A stretch of DNA of 28,312 bases. Origin: an uncultured Collinsella sp. GTDB lineage: Bacteria; Actinomycetota; Coriobacteriia; Coriobacteriales; Coriobacteriaceae. The stretch covers positions 1-28,312 of the forward strand of contig CAUGGC010000024.1 of NCBI GenBank assembly GCA_959599095.1. Direction: 5' to 3'. Every line of letters starts with the position of its first letter. The stretch's first letter is position 1. Position numbers and translations under genes: made by a program. Shown here in pieces: positions 25,962 to 28,312 of the stretch. The notes beneath the pieces were generated by a model, which saw nothing but the letters and a program-made list of their open reading frames with translations, was not told the DNA's origin and made no database searches.

Positions 25962-27851
25962 CTAGGCCTTGGCGGCCTCGGCGTCGGCAGGAGCTTCAGC
26001 GGCAGCGGCGCGACCGTACTCGGCCTTGCCCATCTCGGACCACTCGGGCTCCTCGTCAGGCATGGAGCCGGCCTCCTTGCCGAAGAACTCCTTGAGGCAG
26101 TTGACGGCGACGATGAGGCCCAGGACCATCAGCAGGACGGCGAAAACGAGCTGCAGGCCCTTGGTAGCGGCGACGGAGACGGCGGCCGTGGTGGCGGTAG
26201 CCGGGATAGTGCCGAAGAAGCCGTAAGCCTGGACAGCGGTCATGCAGCCCATGGCGCTCTGGACCAGCGAGGTGAAGGTGCAGCAGAGCAGGAAGGCGAC
26301 GGGCACGTAGAGCATCCAGCCCTTGCGGCCGGTGCACTTGCAGAACACGGCGAGGGTGATCATGGTCATACCGCCGAGCAGCTGGTTGGAAGCACCAAAG
26401 AGCGGCCAGATGTTGGCATAGCCACCAAAGGCAAGGGCGAGACCGGGAAGCAGGGTGACGACCGTGGCGAACCAGGGGTTGCCGAGAACCTTCATGTAGC
26501 CGGCCTTGGACTCGATGGCCAGGGCGTCGTTGGTCTGGGCAAAGAACTCGGAGAACGAGGTGCGGGCGATGCGGGCGACGGCATCGAGCGAGGTCAGGGC
26601 CAGAGCGGAAACGTTCATGGTCATAAAGACGGTAGCGAGCGTGCCGTCAACACCGAAGGCCTGCATACCGCGGGAGATGCCAGCGGCGAAGATCTGGAAC
26701 GGGGTGGAAGCGACGCCGGCGTTGAGGGCGCCGGTACCGGCGGTGTTCATGTCGGAGAACATGATGCCGGCGACGATGATGGCAAGGATGCCGACGAAGG
26801 ACTCGACGACCATGGCGCCATAACCGACCTTGACGGCGTCCTGCTCCTTCTCGACCTGCTTAGAAGAGGTGCCGGAAGAAACAAGGCTGTGGAAACCGGA
26901 GAGAGCACCGCAAGCGACGGAGACGAACAGGACCGGGAACATCATGCCGGAGGCAGTGGAGAAGCCGGTGAAGACCGGAGCGGTGATAGTGGCCTGGCCG
27001 TTAACGCCCAGGACGACGATGCCGAGGACAGCGCAGGCGATCATGACGATCATCATGATGGAAGTGAGGTAGTCGCGAGGGGTCTTGAGCATCTGGATGG
27101 GCATGGCACCGGCAAAGACCAGGTAGACCATGACGACGGCGAACCACTGGAACTTATCCAGGTAGACCGGGAACTGCATACCGACGGCGAACATGAGAAC
27201 CATGAGGACCACGCCGGTGACGAACTCGGCGGCACCGGTGAGGTTGAACTTCTTCTGGGCCCAACCAAAGGCGATAGCAACGAAGGTGAACAGGATGGAG
27301 ATGGTGCCAGCGCAGCCAGCGGCATAGGACTTGGTGAAGTCGATGGCACCGGTAGCGGCGCCAGAAGCGTCAACGGCCGGGGTGAACATGAACGTCTTGC
27401 AGACCATGTCGGTGAAGGCGGCGATGACGATGATGCAGAACAGCCAGCAGAACAGCAGGAACAGGCGACGGCCGGTCTTGCCGATGTACTTCTCGATGAG
27501 CTGAGCGAGCGACTTGCCGTTGTTCTTCATCGAAGCGTACAGGGCACCAAAGTCGTGGACGGCGCCAAAGAAGATGCCGCCGACGAGGACCCAGAGCACG
27601 ACGGGCAGCCAGCCAAAGGCCATGGCGACGATCGTACCCGTGACAGGGCCAGCACCGCAGATCGAGCTGAACTGGTGCGAGAACGCGGTAAAGGCGGAGA
27701 CGGGCGAGAAGCTCTTGCCGTCCTTCATGCGCTTGGCCGGCGTGAGGGCCTCTTTGTCAACGCCCCACTTGTTGGCCAGCCAGCGGCCGTAGCCCAGATA
27801 GCCGCAGGCGAGCACCGCCGCGGCCACAACCATGAGCAAAACTCCGTTCAT
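25962..27851 (-). CDS. cstA: Carbon starvation protein A family transporter
   Basis: A 629-residue inner-membrane protein with about sixteen hydrophobic segments. CstA family members import pyruvate or peptides when carbon runs low; in enteric bacteria CstA and BtsT transport pyruvate. Typical conserved stretches are GAGPVTGTIVAMAFGWLP, GGIFFGAVHDFGALYASMKNNGKS and FGASNQLLGGMTMI. The C-terminus is a short charged cytoplasmic tail ending in Ala/Glu repeats. GAGGAGG lies 7 bases before the ATG. The gene is transcribed alone from a promoter about 235 bp upstream. Its leader carries stem-loops and a terminator, suggesting attenuation. The substrate is inferred from the family. Confidence 0.94.
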   Translation of the reverse strand: MNGVLLMVVAAAVLACGYLGYGRWLANKWGVDKEALTPAKRMKDGKSFSPVSAFTAFSHQFSSICGAGPVTGTIVAMAFGWLPVVLWVLVGGIFFGAVHDFGALYASMKNNGKSLAQLIEKYIGKTGRRLFLLFCWLFCIIVIAAFTDMVCKTFMFTPAVDASGAATGAIDFTKSYAAGCAGTISILFTFVAIAFGWAQKKFNLTGAAEFVTGVVLMVLMFAVGMQFPVYLDKFQWFAVVMVYLVFAGAMPIQMLKTPRDYLTSIMMIVMIACAVLGIVVLGVNGQATITAPVFTGFSTASGMMFPVLFVSVACGALSGFHSLVSSGTSSKQVEKEQDAVKVGYGAMVVESFVGILAIIVAGIMFSDMNTAGTGALNAGVASTPFQIFAAGISRGMQAFGVDGTLATVFMTMNVSALALTSLDAVARIARTSFSEFFAQTNDALAIESKAGYMKVLGNPWFATVVTLLPGLALAFGGYANIWPLFGASNQLLGGMTMITLAVFCKCTGRKGWMLYVPVAFLLCCTFTSLVQSAMGCMTAVQAYGFFGTIPATATTAAVSVAATKGLQLVFAVLLMVLGLIVAVNCLKEFFGKEAGSMPDEEPEWSEMGKAEYGRAAAAEAPADAEAAKA

Positions 27852-28086
27852 TACATTTCCTCCTCTAAAAAGAACTTCCTAGACATAAAAAATGAGGGCC
27901 GTCGGTTGCGCTCGACGGCCCTCATCTTCATCAGCCGCCCGTTATCGTACGGGCTAGCTGTATGTGCTAACCCGCATCAGATAATTACTACGCTGATAAT
28001 GTTTAGCTGATGCGTGAACATGTCTAAGAAATCCTCTTCAATCATGATGCGAACGATCCGTGCGTGTTCACATCCCCCAGTGGATG
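27852..28086 (-). ncRNA. Structured cstA leader with terminator (putative attenuator or riboswitch)
   Basis: In the minus-strand transcript, stems can form between 28065-28071 and 28014-28020 (TGTTCAC/GTGAACA), between 28007-28013 and 27974-27980 (GCATCAG pairing with CTGATGC), and at 27937-27954 (GCCCGT/ACGGGC). The terminator follows 38 bases before the cstA start. An alternative pairing exists: CATCAGC from 28012-28006 with GCTGATG at 27935-27929. That could switch the fold near the terminator. No known riboswitch class was recognised. Confidence 0.5.
27887..27925 (-). terminator. Terminator inside the cstA leader
   Basis: ATGAGGGCCGTCG (27892-27904) and CGACGGCCCTCAT (27913-27925) form a perfect 13-bp stem with an 8-nt loop, followed on the minus strand by TTTTTT. 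Because it lies between promoter and gene on the same strand, it can stop cstA transcription early. Confidence 0.85.
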
Positions 28087-28092
28087 AAAAGC

Positions 28093-28121
28093 AGTATGAA
28101 ACTTTAGTTACCTAAAGTCAA
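28093..28121 (-). promoter_or_regulatory. cstA promoter with operator in the spacer
   Basis: TTGACT (28121-28116) and CATACT (28098-28093) lie 17 bp apart on the minus strand, a near-consensus pair. An inverted repeat ACTTTAG-TTAC-CTAAAGT (28101-28118) fills the spacer and is a likely operator. Upstream, 28122-28230 is AT-rich with a TTCAA/TTGAA hairpin but no gene. Confidence 0.65.
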
Positions 28122-28230
28122 CGCAAATAAGTAATGACTTTTCAACTTTTTTGAATTTCTCGTTATAAAACGCCACTGACCTCGGACTTTACCGAACGAC
28201 AGTTTTTGCTTGAGAGATGCCCCTGAGAGC

Positions 28231-28312
28231 CGCGGGAGCCGGGCGGCGCATATGAACTTTCCTGCTCTACAGTCCTGCGCAAGACGGAAAGCACATTAAG
28301 TGCTTTCCTTTG
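28231..28312 (-). repeat. Hairpin element C, truncated by the contig end
   Basis: On the minus strand this carries the end of the core, GGACTGTAGAGCAGG at 28275-28261, and the central stem GGAAAGCAC/GTGCTTTCC (28300-28308 with 28286-28294) around a TTAAT loop. The visible arm is about 28231-28260. The rest of the core and the complementary arm lie outside the window. The stem sequence differs from A and B yet stays fully paired. Confidence 0.8.

Noticed and set aside
24849..28010. A 1053-codon open frame on the plus strand antisense to the Toprim gene and cstA
   Set aside because: It is a shadow frame produced by high GC; it crosses two terminators and the promoters of both minus-strand genes, and its composition is repetitive with no domain pattern.

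Overview
The window looks like a 28.3 kb contig from a high-GC, gut-type actinobacterium of the class Coriobacteriia, most like Collinsella. This rests on codon bias, gene families (bifid-shunt phosphoketolase, glycogen and maltodextrin enzymes, twin-arginine lipoprotein signals, a solitary tRNA-Gln) and recalled similarity of the intergenic repeats; it is inference, not a database result. Both contig ends fall in fold-back sequence: the left end in an inverted pair of homopolymer runs, the right end inside an incomplete hairpin element.

Layout. 231-3992: phosphoketolase (xfp) and an upstream LacI-type regulator, both on the minus strand, with two operators 21 bp apart in front of xfp. 4176-5138: murB. 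5217-5347: hairpin element A. 5367-6572 (minus): secreted coiled-coil NlpC/P60-like hydrolase. 6839-7900: galE. 8121-12022: malQ and glgP. 12123-12363: array of alternating inverted 14-bp repeats. 12479-16844 (minus): ABC sugar importer (binding lipoprotein, two permeases, ATPase). 17151-17870 (minus): GntR/UTRA regulator, divergent from 18095-20545, a PTS EIIC-EIIB protein fused to a HAD phosphatase. 20661-21686: polyprenyl synthase. 21826-22731: peptidoglycan-binding-domain protein. 22770-22844: tRNA-Gln(UUG). 22845-23585: a gene-poor stretch with a REP-like palindrome, an AT-rich island between 27-bp inverted repeats and hairpin element B. 23586-25778 (minus): Toprim protein resembling the C-terminal part of JetD (DUF2220). 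25962-27851 (minus): cstA with a structured leader. 28231-28312: hairpin element C, cut by the contig end.

How the genes work together. The centre is a carbohydrate module. Sugars enter by the ABC importer or the PTS; MalQ and GlgP process maltodextrin or glycogen; GalE links to UDP-sugars; Xfp feeds an acetyl-phosphate route. A 12-bp motif close to TTGTTTAAACAA occurs before malQ, twice before the ABC operon, before the GntR gene and before the PTS gene, which suggests one GntR-controlled sugar regulon.

The most unusual structure is the family of three hairpin elements (A, B, C). They share a conserved 69-nt core with a co-varying central stem. The 31-32 bp arms are perfectly self-complementary within a copy but differ between copies. 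I do not recognise this architecture as a named class; an Rfam search (including the Collinsella-1 RNA motif) would settle whether it is known.
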